NCBI GenBank assembly: GCA_963662175.1
Contig: OY759216.1
Span: 55,569,087 to 55,633,086 of the forward strand
Direction: 5' to 3'
DNA length: 64,000 nt
From: Aradus depressus
Lineage: Eukaryota > Arthropoda > Insecta > Hemiptera > Aradidae
The stretch's first letter is position 1; each line of letters starts with the position of its first letter. Position numbers and translations under genes: made by a program. The notes under the pieces are model-generated. The model did no database searches. It saw only the letters and a list, made by a program, of their open reading frames with translations, and was not told where the DNA came from. Shown in pieces: positions 21,291-31,874 of the stretch.

Positions 21291-21762
21291 CCAAATCACT
21301 ACAATCCTCCCTGGAAGGTTTCACATATCGCAATTTTACCAACCACTCCAAATAAACTATAATATAACAACTATTTAAATCCTTACTTTTTTTGCTCATA
21401 TCAGAGTACTCACAATTAAAAATCCAAATTTCCAATAACGCATATTGTAAGGTTCCTGGACAATTCTGCCATTTTAACAACGTCTGTTCAGTGAGGGGAA
21501 CGAGAGGTTCATTCTCTGGCGCTGATGTTCGTCGACTGTTGAAATTTCATATTTTTAACTGCTATCAAGTTAACAACGATAGTACAAGTCAATAACCAAA
21601 ATATATTAACCAGAAATTGTTTACTATATGCATCAGTGGTAATTGAGTTGATATTTTCAAGTTGGAATTTGGGTTAGTTTTCTTTAAGTGTTTGACAATT
21701 TTGGAGGCTTGGGCCTTATACTATATTTCATTATATTAATGTTTTTTTTTTGTTTTTTTCAG

Positions 21763-21896
21763 GAATGGGAGGCAGACGGCAGGAGCCAGGCAACTCGTAT
21801 ACGCTGGGCTCTCGAAAGCCTCGTTCGGACGGTCCTGGACAATACAACACCCTGAGCAAGAAGTGCAAGACTCTAGAATCCTCAGACTTCTACTGA
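21763..21896 (+). CDS. tty: tweety homologue terminal exon with second YxTL motif
   Basis: The acceptor is a T-rich tract ending TTTTTTCAG. The phase-1 join restores Gly, then MGGRRQEPGNSYTLGSRKPR, SDGPGQYNTLSKKCKTLE and SSDFY, ending at TGA 21894-21896. SYTLGSRK, GQYNTLSKKCKTLE and the previous exon's GQYATLNRKFRTLE are related tyrosine motifs. The 3' UTR begins with GC-richer sequence (to about 21970) and then turns AT-rich. I could not choose one polyadenylation site. Confidence 0.88.
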
Positions 21897-22287
21897 GGGG
21901 TGCCGGGAGACGTGGACTATGCCATTACGGCACTCTAAACCCAAGTCTCTCAGTCCCCCGGCACCTCATTTCATCTATTCAGTTTTGTTTTTTTAGATAT
22001 TTAATTTAATTTAAATTCAAATTAAAACAAAAAAAAAATCGTTTGTATTATGCTATTTTGATACATCATTTGTAGATATTCACTTTTGAGTTAAGCCTTC
22101 CTGTAAAAAAGCCTTGTTGTCATTTTTCTTCTGACAGAGTTCGATAATTGAAGATCAGATAACCGCAGTAACCAAGAGATTTTAGGAAAACATCCTATAT
22201 ACACTATGAACTTCCGGTTTGTTATCAGACTGCTATGTAAGCGTACAAAACAAATTATTAATGAAATGTGAGATGGTAGGATACAAT
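21897..22287 (+). other. probable tweety 3' UTR
   Basis: The first 75 bases after the stop stay GC-rich (GGGTGCCGGGAGACGTGGAC), then composition drops to intergenic levels. The extent is unknown. Several AATAAA words occur further downstream, for example near 23072 and 23770. Confidence 0.45.
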
Positions 22288-22540
22288 CAGGGACGGATTT
22301 CCAATAGAGGTCCTCAAGGCCCTTACCGGCATGAATTAAGGGCGGCAAAATTTCAAACATTTTTTTTCACATACATTTCACTGGATTTTTACGCTAAAGT
22401 TGATTTTTTAAAGAGACTTCTCATCCACTATTGATACCCCATAATAATGGTTTTAATATATTAATAACAATATTTAAGATTAAATGGTGCGGCAGATTAT
22501 TTTTTGTCTCTGGGCGCAACAAAATGTAAGTCCGTCCTTG
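22288..22540. mobile_element. hAT-like MITE of about 253 bp
   Basis: The ends CAGGGACGGATTT and AAGTCCGTCCTTG are inverted with one mismatch and have the CAGGG form typical of hAT elements. The 8-base flanks are GATACAAT and TGTACAAT, six of eight identical, as expected for a decayed 8-bp hAT target duplication. There is no transposase. Confidence 0.75.
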
Positions 22541-22549
22541 TGTACAATC

Positions 22550-24850
22550 CTTTGTTCGATTTGACATGGAATGTTTGATGTAAACACATTACTACCGGAG
22601 GTGGTGCTTTTTGTATATAATTTAATTTATTTTATAGCATCACTTATGTTTATTACACTAAAAAAATAATAATAGCTTCTTTAGAAATACACCTGGTTTA
22701 CCAGAGTGACAGATGATTCAGTAAAAAAAATATGTATTAACGAGATTTTATATGGTTTTGCTACTTTGCTTATCAGTATTCATACATGAGACAGCGATAC
22801 AACCTCCGTTTTTGTTTACGTGTGAACATTTTCACACTTTTTTTTTGTATGAAAGAGAGTTTCATATAAAATTTCGCGGAGTCTACAATTTTTTTTTATC
22901 CAAGAGAAACTTTAATAAGAGAAAATCTTATAGAATAATATCGAAAATCCTTCTGTACAAACAAACACACATGACGCCTCGATCGGAAGAATAATGACAT
23001 GAGATTTTTTTACATATTCATTTTACATTTTTTTACGTTTATTTTTTTATTCTGTTTACTCAATTTTTTAAATAAAAATACACATTTTTAAAAATTAACA
23101 TTATATACTGACGCTTTTTTTACGCAGCTAATCCATTTAATATTAGTGTTGTTTTGGCGTATAATTCTTTTGGTAACATATAGCATATAATTAAAACAGG
23201 CTTTGTTGCTTTTGAAATATACTATGTTTTTTTCTTACAGGAAATTTTTACGATATCATTATAAAAATACTATACATTTGTGTACACTACAATATTTTCT
23301 AGCACATTGTTTTTCTAATTTTTCAAAAAAGTTGATTAAATTAAGGGTCACTTTAAGTGGTTTACAATAATAAGCACAACAACAAAAAAATCGCTCAAAT
23401 ATTTTTTTTGGAGGATTATCACAGAGATATTAATTTTTTATTAATTTTTTTAATGTATATACATATGTATATTATTATTTTTAGTTTTTAATTCAACAGT
23501 TATTTAAAATTTAACCTAAAATTTAATTTAAACTTCTAATTATTAGTTCTCCATGTAGATTATTTTCTCCAAAATTGTTTTACAAATAATGAATACGAAT
23601 TAATATGTATGTACATCAGAAAATTTGTATCTATAATAAAATTTTCACTGCCATGTCTAATATTGCAGATACCTACGTACATATATATTACGTACATAGG
23701 TCCATACATTACTTAGTTTGTTATTAAACTTAAAACTTAATGTACAATTTTTTATATTTATTTATACAATAATAATAAAGAATATCGAAATGAAAAGAGA
23801 TAATTTGAATAGAAGTGTTAAAATAATTTAATTGAGTTGACTTTAATGACTGATGAAATATTGGTTTCCATAAAAATCATAATGATTCTATGTAGAAAAC
23901 TTTATTCAGGCATTTTTTTTTTTTTTAAGTTCTTAGTCCCGATTTACGTGCAGATGAATTTTAAAATGTATTATTAATCAATATGTGTTTAAATGAATGT
24001 TAAGATTGATGTTGTTGACCTATTCGTTCAACGAAAATTAATCATTAATTTTATCTTAGTTTGGACAAACTTCGGAATGAAATCTTATGTAAATAAATTT
24101 CTCTTCCTCTACTCCAGCATGTAAGAAAAAATAAAATTTAAGTTGTGATAAATAATAATTTAAAAAATGAAACATTGTCTTTGTTATTGTCGTCAATTCC
24201 ATTAGGCAATTTTGGATAAAAAATGTTAACGTTGAATACAAAATGTTCAGTAAACACGATTTGTAAAATTAGCTACAAGTCTGTTAATAAGAATAGCTAC
24301 TCTTGTTGGGACTTCTGATGTATAGAGCGAATAATAGATGCGAAAATGTTGGAAAAGTTTCTAAGAATGAGGGAAACTACGTGATGAACCTTGAGTCAGA
24401 AAGCCAGTCACAGCCTGAACTTCACATAGGATATGAACCAAAATTTTAAAGCTATCTCCAGTATAAAACTGTAAAATGTTATACTCCAATTTTAAATTTG
24501 CCATTTTTACATTCTCATTTGGTGACAAAACTACTTGAAAAAATGTTTCAATTTGTCATCAAAAATGTAGTTTTTACCGTTTTTCGAGAATATTCATTAT
24601 CTATTGGACATATGAAAATGAAAAGCAAAATTTGTAATTATTCTTCTATACATTTTTGTAGGAAAAACAACCGTTTCGACGCAATGCTGCATGAAATAAT
24701 CCGAGCGCGCTCCACTGGAAATTTTGTAAAAAGTACATTTTTGAATACTTAAAAAAAAACAATTGAATAGATAAAACATATTATTCGATTTATTCACGCC
24801 TATTAGTGATTCTAACTTTAGTGTGGTGATCAGTCGGATTTTATTATGTT
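22550..24850. other. AT-rich non-coding region
   Basis: The ORFs here (for example 22752-22994 and 24498-24752) consist of Phe, Lys, Asn and Ile runs expected from AT-rich DNA and show no motif. I see no repeat boundaries or RNA genes. Confidence 0.6.
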
Positions 24851-24855
24851 TTCAG

Positions 24856-24930
24856 AATGCACACTACAAAACCGCTCTAATGGATGAAAACCATTCCTGC
24901 CAAAATGACCCAAATGAATTGCCTACATAG
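24856..24930 (+). CDS. candidate terminal exon of unknown gene or tweety isoform
   Basis: TTATGTTTTCAG is followed by a 24-codon block, NAHYKTALMDENHSCQNDPN then ELPT, ending at TAG 24928-24930. An AATAAA lies about 42 bases later. The block is more GC-rich and polar than its surroundings. It needs a phase-0 upstream exon; the only phase-0 donor I noted in tweety is the poor GT at 14419. It could equally be chance. Confidence 0.3.
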   Translation, partial: NAHYKTALMDENHSCQNDPNELPT

Positions 24931-24994
24931 TGAAAATCATGAATAATTGTAGATTTTAATGCATTTTTTATAATAAATGAGGAATTTAGTTAGT

Positions 24995-25180
24995 TATTGT
25001 GACTCATGCCCGGGCTTTAACATCGAAGTCATATCGCCTACTACCAGAGAGCTCTTTCGTCACTCTGGGGTGTACATATCTACTATGGGAGTCTTAAATT
25101 TTGCCTACCCTAAATTTTTATTCACCTAGGGTAGGGATCTTTAACGAGTACTTGACTTCGTACAGACTCGCTCTGATTGG
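24995..25180 (-). repeat. SINE-family copy, reverse orientation
   Basis: On the + strand it reads TGACTCATGCCCGGGCTTTA, ATATCGCCTACTACCAGAGA, TCTTTCGTCACTCTGG, CCTAGGGTAGGGATCTTTAA and CGAGTACTTGACTTCGTACA: the reverse complement of the SINE tail. Confidence 0.85.
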
Positions 25181-25189
25181 TTGGTTGAT

Positions 25190-27502
25190 GTATTAAGATG
25201 TTCGACTTTTTGGTCATTACACCTTGAGAGAGCTCTGTCAATTCCGGAACCACTTTTTGTGTTGAGATTATATTAATAAAAACTATAAATAATTTGAAAA
25301 ATGTTTCATTTTCCCATTGAGAGCGCTGTGGGCAGTCTCTGTACTAATATGTCAATCTGTCCCGAATATTTTTGTTTAGTAGGTTTTAACCATCACTACA
25401 CTTCTATAATAATATTTCATTAGTCATGAATTCATCTGGGTAACCATTTTTCAATGCCTTACATATATAGAATATAATATGTTCTAAATATGTATGTAAA
25501 GCAGAAAACAAAACCATTTTTCAAGTCGGACATTTTGTTGCAATTTGTTGTTGTGTCATAGAAGACTGTGGATCAGATTTATTAACAAAAATAAAGTAAA
25601 AATGGCTATTGTCCATTATTGTTAAAGTATTTTATTTTCTTATAAATAGAATTCGGTAAGCTAGATGATGGTCAGTTATGAAATTTAAACCAAAAACCAT
25701 TTAAAAAATATGTTGTGTACATTATAAATATAAGTAATTTTCTATTAATGTAGAAAGTTCTGAAATAAAAAAAATTCATACTGACTTTTGAAAATATATA
25801 CATATATTTCTGTGATTTTTCAATTATATTCCTATAATAAAATATTATTTATGAGTTGTGACGTCATTTATATTTTACTACGTATATTATAACCGACAAA
25901 AAAAAAAAAAAAAAAAAAACAATATTAGAAATTAGGAATGCCAAACTTATATTTTGACATTCTGAGGTACTAAATTTTCATTATATTTCATTTGAAAAAT
26001 TATAAGTGCCATTGGACTTAATGTTGCCAAATAATGAATAAAATAAACAAGTGACATTTTAACAGTTATAAATACGTTAATAACATTATTCAATTGTACT
26101 CTAGGGGTCTGTTAATAAGAATATAGAAGTAAATAAAATGTTATATTGTATACATTTTATAATTAATTGACGATGTAAACCAAAGAATATACATAGTTTC
26201 ATTATTTACAAATAGATTTAGTATGTAATTTGTGTAGATAAAAGGGCATATGTGAATTTGGTGCTTAAACTAATTTTGGTGTTTTAAGTACATTTTCGAA
26301 AGTATGAATGTTATTATTATTTATTTATTTTAATTATGAATCCAGTAATCATTTATATTATCACAAAAAGTTTGGTTTATTATTGACTAAGCCTTTAAAT
26401 GTATTTGTTATTATTAAGGCAAGCAAAATATATACGTCGCTTCTCTTTTATTCTTTCAAAACAATAAATTCCTTGACATTTTCGTTAAAGTTAATGTATC
26501 TTCATAATTTATATTTAATGTTTCATTATTTTGATCGCTTTAGTATGTGTATATAGTCTTATGTATATATATATATTTGTTTTTTAAACCGAAAATGTAC
26601 CAAAAATTGTTAGCTATATACCTCTATGTATGTATTTTTTTTATTTATTTTATTTTATTTGTTTTTACTTTTTAAGATAGGTAGTTCGTATATTTCTTAC
26701 CAGCTGTAAATCGTCATAATGTATGTTTGCGTAATGGCCATACTATTACGTACATCATTATGTAGAGGGGTCATCCTTGTCAAATGGGCCCTTTTTATTT
26801 CCCTCGCTATACGTAGTATAAGGGAAGTTATTTAATCAGTCAACAATTTTATTTAGTTTAGTTTTGACCGGATTTTAATGTTCGTTAAAAATAAAGATGT
26901 GTTTTTGTGCGTCTGTGGACAGGATAACTCGTGATAGAATGAATTTATAGACACGAAATTTTGTTATGTGGATTAAAATCTCACATAGTAAGACATCTAT
27001 TGATTTCAGCCACATTGGTCAAAGGAAGAAGGAGGGCTTAACTAAAAACTGTAATAATTGCTGTTGTAGTGAATGTATTGACAGGAATTTCATATGGATA
27101 AGAAGTGGCTGAGTAAGACACTCGTTGATTTTCAGCCAAGTTGACCGAAGAGGGGAAGGGTTTAGAGTGAGTGCAACAACTTAGTTGATTTGAGATGGGG
27201 AAGTAGATGGCTGGGTGATTCACCGATGATTTTTAGAAGACATATTTTCATCAAACAGATCCCTGGAAGGGACAACATTTTTGTAAAATTCATAATTTTC
27301 AGTCAGAAATAGATTATTTAGAGTGTTTCCTTTATTTTGAGTTGTATAACGTTCGTTTACGTTTGTTAGAATCGGAGATATGGTATTCAGAATATTCGTG
27401 TCCATACGCGCCTCAACTCGTGAAGGCTAGATCTAAATGAATGTTTTCAAAGTTTGCTCAAAAAGAGTTCTGCTGAAAAGGAAGATTAATTTGAATGGGG
27501 AA

Positions 27503-27534
<32 letters not shown>

Positions 27535-28920
27535 GCAGTTTTTGCGTCGAGTTAAAAAAAAAATCGGAATAAGCATTCGGAAGTCATCGCGCGAACGGAC
27601 ATATTTATATACTTAAATATATATGTATATAACGTAAGAATTTGAAGTAGACCCCAAAAGGTGTTGAGTGGCGCATGTTCGATGAAGACGTGTTGGTAGG
27701 TGTTACCGAGCGGGTTAGCGGATAAGCTGAGTTCTTATAGAAACCCGCTGCTAAGTGACCCATCAAATGACCTCCACATCTATTGGCTGTGTATTGGAAG
27801 CTCATGTACGCTAAATAGATATTTGGACTGAAAAATTAATATTGGTTGTGCAGAAATAATTATTGTTAGTTTTTTTTTTGTTTTTTTAAATTTATGGTTA
27901 GACAATGTAATGCTTGGCCAAAGGAAACTCAATTATAAATCTATTTATATACCCGGAAAAAAAGTATTTTTTTGAAAATTATTTAAAAAAGTAGGATTTA
28001 ATTTAAAAAAATTAAAATATTTAGTATTAATCTATTGATTCTTAACGAATACATATTATGTATAATTTATTACACAAATATTTACAGAGGATGAAACATG
28101 TTTTTTTTCGTTTGAATATAAACAAACACCTAGATAGAACTAATGAGAATATCACTTTGACATTTTAACTCCTTCGTTATACTAAAATAAAGTTGATCAG
28201 TGGTTCTATTTATAATTTCTAAGTTAAAAATTTACTTTAACAAATTAATTTTTTTTAAACTAATGAAGATAACATAATAATAAAAAAATATATATATATT
28301 TTAAAAGAGTTACATGTTTCAAAGTGTATCTTCCATAGTTTTTGAGATATTGATGTTCATTCGAAAATAACAAGTTTCGGTAAAGCTATATTACTGTGTA
28401 AAAATTTGGTGGACATTATTTTTTGTAATAAATAATACATATTCTTAATGGATCAATTTATAAACAGCAAACATTTAATTTAAAAAAAAAAAAAAACTTC
28501 TTTAGATGATTTTCCAAACAAAATAGCTAATTTTTTCGGGTGATGAAGACACCCCTCTTTCCAAAAATATATTTATCATTAATTTGTTATTATTATGAAT
28601 TGTGATCAGTTAAACGGTAATAAAATGTGTGTATGCTTCATAATAAAAATTAGAAAATCTAAGAAAAATGTCATCTCTGTTAGAGATATCCGTTAAATTG
28701 ATCACATAGTCTTTTTAATTCTATCCCAACATTTTTTTTGTATTATAGAACTTTTTGTATCTTTCTTAGTTAGACCTTCCAATTATGAAACTTTTCTTAA
28801 AACAATTATTTTTAAATTGTTTAAAAACATGAAATTAGTTCTAAGAATTTCTTATATCATTTATATAATTAAATTCTTGGCGTGAAGAAAAAAGTATTAT
28901 TTTTGCATATTTTATTTTTC
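25190..28920. other. AT-rich intergenic region
   Basis: It contains a poly-A run (25896-25919), a family-B double copy (about 26870-27240), a 31-base G run (27503-27533) and a GC-richer patch (27650-27810). That patch has a 66-codon minus-strand ORF starting MSFQYTANRCGGHLMGHLAA, which looks like transposon-derived coding sequence but which I cannot assign. Nothing else is supported. Confidence 0.55.
26870..27240 (+). repeat. family B repeat, two adjacent partial units
   Basis: TTGATTTCAGCCACATTGGT (27001) and TTGATTTTCAGCCAAGTTGA (27123) are successive copies of the same block, each preceded by a block like GAATGTATTGACAGGAATTT. The second ends in GTGATTCACCGATGA, as at 17590-17810. Confidence 0.6.
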
Positions 28921-28939
28921 CCTCAGTTGATAACCTAGT

Positions 28940-29105
28940 AGCAGAGTGTCCAGGCTTTGACCTGGAATAACATGGTCCTACTACCAGATCGCTCTTTCGT
29001 CACTCTGGTGAACTTTTACCCGCCAGATAAAACAAACTAAGGACCTTAGCCCGCGATCTTGAGCTCAGTAAGCAAGCACGCATACCACTGAGCTACCGGC
29101 ACCCT
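28940..29105 (-). repeat. SINE copy with tRNA-derived head, reverse orientation
   Basis: On the minus strand it starts GGTGCCGGTAGCTCAGTGGT followed by ATGCGTGCTTGCT, a good tRNA-like 5' half with A box. It ends in the family tail with CCAGAGTGACGAAAGAGCG. The middle CCTTCGG module is missing, so the copy is internally deleted. Confidence 0.85.
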
Positions 29106-29369
29106 CTCTTGCTACGCCATTGGCTATGTGGCTGGAAGTGATGTGAATGAAGTGCTTGAACTAACCGTAATTTGAGATATCCGTGCTTAGCAATTAATCC
29201 ATCCTTAACCTCACTATCGTTTGAATAAGGATGAGTAGATAATTGTCTTAGCTTCCATCACGCGCGCAAAAAACAAAGCGATTTTGTTTACTTTTGTAAA
29301 TTGAAAACTGATAACTATTGCCTCCATGACGGAGCTGTCTGTCTGTCCGTCCGTCTTTTTATAGACTAA

Positions 29370-29685
29370 CTAAAACCATTGGCTCTTAAGCCGTCGTTGG
29401 GGAAGTGTGGCAGAATGGAGGGCACGGACTAGAGGATTACTGTGGCAACTAAGAAGGGAGGAATATAACTTTCTATACCTGGATTTAGCTACTTCGGTGA
29501 CGTAGGGAATGCTGAGGACAGTATGGAGAGTCTTATTTGAAACGTAGTAAGGAGCATTGGCTATTGTATGAAGGATTTGGATTGAAGGGGTTCGATGCGC
29601 TGAACATCATATCCCTTGACAGAACCCCAGAGTTCAAGTCCGTAAGTCCACATTGATTTCAACATGTATATAAGTCCTTTTGTTT
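29370..29685 (-). pseudogene. Jockey-clade LINE 3' end fragment
   Basis: The minus strand encodes LKSMWTYGLELWGSVKGYDV, then after a frameshift ANAPYYVSNKTLHTVLSIPY and a terminal LPQRRLKSQWF-stop. These match the conserved C-terminal region after the reverse transcriptase of Jockey-type LINEs (WTYGxxLWG, APxYVxNxxLHxxL). The stop is followed on that strand by a GACGGACGGACAGACAGAC simple repeat. It is severely 5'-truncated. Confidence 0.8.
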
Positions 29686-29805
29686 TCAAAGTTAATTTAG
29701 ATCTTTTGTCTAGTAGTCAGTTTATAACGTCTGTTCATTTTTTGTCTTTTCAGTCTCGTGTGAGGATTCCAAGTTAGTCGTTTGTCGAGTATTCCAAGTA
29801 AAATA

Positions 29806-30330
29806 CAGTACAATCTCCATAGTCCGGCGGTTGTTTAGTCCGGCACGTTCAGTAATCCGGCGCTCTGGTGTAGCACGTGACGTACTGCCTTCCTGTCCGC
29901 GCTGGATGTAAACAAACATCCCCACTCTGGCGCTCCCCTCCCCTCCCTTCCCCTATCTACTCATTCGGTTCGCGGCTTGCGTTCCAGCACCTCTTCTTCC
30001 GCTATTGTTTTGTTTACTTAGTGTACAATGTCAACCAAACGGAAACACGTAACTTTAAGTTTGTGTCAAAAAAAGGAGATCATTTAGAAACTAGGAGAAA
30101 CCATGGCAAACCTGGTACGAACTTATGGCGTTGGAAGATCCACGAACTACGACATCAAAGTCAAAAGCGATAAAATCCTCCAGTTTGTTCCACGAATGAC
30201 GACGAAGCCAATGATGACCTGGATGTTTCAACTCTGCGAACTGTGACCAACAGCGGCACATTCAACGCACTCAATGTCTGCACGACATGGGTAGAAGAAA
30301 ACGACATTGCAAGTGATGGTGTATTAGTGC
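29806..30330 (+). mobile_element. pogo/Tigger-type DNA transposon, left part
   Basis: The left end CAGTACAATCTCCATAGTCC is preceded by TA and is a pogo-family terminus. It is followed by subterminal TAGTCCGGC and AATCCGGCGC repeats. The transposase N terminus follows at 30028. The element is then interrupted by other insertions. Diverged ATTCCGG, AATCCGAC and GAGATTGTCCATTA words at about 36240-36302 may be its right end, which would make it about 6.5 kb including nested elements. Confidence 0.75.
30028..30330 (+). pseudogene. pogo-type transposase N terminus with nonsense codon
   Basis: Reading from ATG 30028 gives MSTKRKHVTLSLCQKKEII, then a TAG at 30085-30087, then in the same frame KLGETMANLVRTYGVGRSTN and YDIKVKSDKILQFV. 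This is the CENP-B/pogo N-terminal helix-turn-helix. The frame is otherwise preserved into an acidic linker. The DDE domain is absent, lost at the downstream insertion. Confidence 0.85.
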
Positions 30331-30387
30331 TATAAAAGATACAAGAGAACGTTTTTGTTAAAATGTTTAAAGCTAAGAAACAAAAAA

Positions 30388-30651
30388 CAATTGAGTGGTT
30401 GACGCGAAAAAGATTCTAAACGCCAAAATAACACTTCCTTCCGCTGCCAAGTTGAGAACTACTGGTGGCTGTTAGAACCTTCTTCCATGAGGCTCAACGC
30501 TGACGTGGGCTCAATACTACCAACTGCTGCTGTAACGGCAAAAAAAACTTCCCTACATAGTCCCTGGAGACCTATAGAACCTGATTCCACAGAAATCTCA
30601 TTTTCGACTAAAGTGGCGCTTAGAACCTTTTTTTCGCGTCAACCACTCAAT
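30388..30651. mobile_element. small inverted-repeat element (about 265 bp)
   Basis: AATTGAGTGGTTGACGCGAA at 30390 and TTCGCGTCAACCACTCAATT at its right end are perfect inverted copies, with similarity continuing to about 45 bp (GATTCTAAACGCCA against TGGCGCTTAGAACC). It is non-coding and inserted within the pogo remnant. Confidence 0.8.
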
Positions 30652-30761
30652 TAATGAAAACTGACATTATTGCAGAGATATTGTGAAATAATTCAAATGG
30701 ACTTGAAAAAATAAAATAAAACTTGTTTATTTAAGATATTGTCTAATTTCACTAACTATAT

Positions 30762-31554
30762 TGTGATATATTGAATATCCGAGACCGATTGGTAATTATA
30801 GTTATGAGAGCGACCACGAGAAGCGCACTAGTTGGAAGATACATAAAGTGGAGGGGATGGAAATTCAAGTTTGTTCCTGTGCGGTATGAGGTAGACATTG
30901 CTCGTTCAGCTACCAGAGGAGACAGTCACTCCTGGTTGAGTGGCCGAGGTAGGCAGTCATTCTGAGTTCAGCTGTTGAGCTGGGCAGTTATTCAGAGTTG
31001 AGCTGTTGAAGGAGAAGACATTCCTGGCTGAGCTGCAGGAGGAAGGAGACTCCTGTTTGAGCTGACGTAGGAGACCGAAGACTCTCATTTTGCTGCTGGA
31101 GGGAGATCATCCCTGCTGCCTATTTCGAAGGGACTGGAAGTTCCTCAATCTTCGTGAATCCTGGAGGAGAAACCACAGGCTTGAGTGTGGTTAAGAAAAA
31201 TAAGACTTTCAAGGTAACGGAATCATTTATTTTACATTTTTCTCCGACATCGAGACGAATGGCTGGCTGATCATCAATAGACACCTTCATGTTGCGGGAG
31301 TTACAAGAACATTTAAGTCTATATAAATTGTTTCATGTTTTATAGATATTTTATTCCAGATGTGCGATTATGGAGGGACGCCTCACTAATATATGGTCAA
31401 TAATTGTGTAAATAAATGTATGTTGTCTTATAAATTGTTCTCTAAACTCTCTATAGCCTAGTTCACCTTCTGAGTACGCATGTTAACCCCAAAAGTAAAA
31501 TCATTTTCATAGTAAATAATAAAAGTTATAAAGACCCCAAATAAGGGCACTTCA
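30762..31554 (+). mobile_element. solo LTR with ATAT target duplication
   Basis: It begins TGTGATATATTGAATATC and ends GGGCACTTCA, bounded by ATAT at 30758-30761 and ATAT at 31555-31558. It is a diverged, shorter (793 bp) relative of the LTRs at 31875 and 35193, sharing GAGCGACCACGAGAAGCGCA, GTTGGAAGATACATAAAGTG and ATGTTGTCTTATAAATTGTT. No internal region is attached, so it is a product of LTR-LTR recombination. Confidence 0.85.
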
Positions 31555-31559
31555 ATATA

Positions 31560-31601
31560 TACATGGGAGTACTTTCGGTATTTCTACCATCCTCAGCCAA
31601 A
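31560..31601 (-). ncRNA. hammerhead ribozyme-like core, left arm (minus strand)
   Basis: This is the mirror image of the motif at 31625-31661. Read on the minus strand it has CTGAGGA, helix II GGTA/TACC with a GAAA loop, the GAAA box and GTACTC before CCATG. The core residues are intact in this arm too. Confidence 0.6.
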
Positions 31602-31624
31602 AGCAGTCTTATCTCTTATGATTT

Positions 31625-31661
31625 TGGCTGAGGATGGTAGAAATACCGAAAGTACTCCCAT
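31625..31661 (+). ncRNA. hammerhead ribozyme-like core, right arm
   Basis: CTGAGGA at 31628-31634 fits the CUGANGA box. Helix II is GGTA-GAAA-TACC (31636-31647), followed by the GAAA box (31648-31651). The palindromic AGTACT serves as a minimal helix III, with the cleavage triplet CTC at 31655-31657. TGG before the core can pair with CCA after the cleavage site as helix I. All invariant core bases I know are present. Short palindromic helix III hammerheads are an established feature of Penelope-like elements and may act as dimers. Activity is not proven. Confidence 0.65.
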
Positions 31662-31874
31662 GTATATATAGTTAGTGAAATTAGACAATATCTTAAATAT
31701 ACAAGTTTTATTTTATTTTTTCAAGTCCACTCAATTAATGATTATTTTTCCTATACTTTTTTCAGTTATTTTTATTTATTTTATTTGTTCTTAGCATGTA
31801 GGTACATATTTTGTTTTGTATGTACACATGTACATAGATATTTGTATCTTTCTCAAATATAAATCTATATACAT

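Larger units (their letters stand above)
18990..21762 (+). other. tweety intron with MITE and SINE fragments
   Basis: The intron contains a possible hAT-like segment (19035-19790, with TGGGGCCCC and GGGGCCCCCC near its ends), SINE pieces at 19862-20145 and a MITE at 20919-21290. A 66-codon ORF near 21392-21595 has no features. The intron ends in a long T tract and CAG at 21760-21762, a strong acceptor. Confidence 0.6.
30699..31728. mobile_element. Penelope-like palindrome, interrupted by a solo LTR
   Basis: The right arm, 31622-31728, is the reverse complement of 30699-30761 joined to 31555-31602, about 108 bp per arm with very few differences. The left arm is split by the solo LTR. The innermost 48 bp are a perfect inverted repeat around a 19-base loop. 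Each arm contains a hammerhead-like core. Copies of GGGAGTACTTTCGG beside GIY-YIG coding remnants at 53858 and 54356 tie the sequence to Penelope-like elements. Confidence 0.75.

Noticed and set aside
27605..27805. 66-codon minus-strand ORF with a GC-richer body
   Set aside because: It looks like old transposon coding sequence but I could not assign a family, so I mention it only within the region entry.
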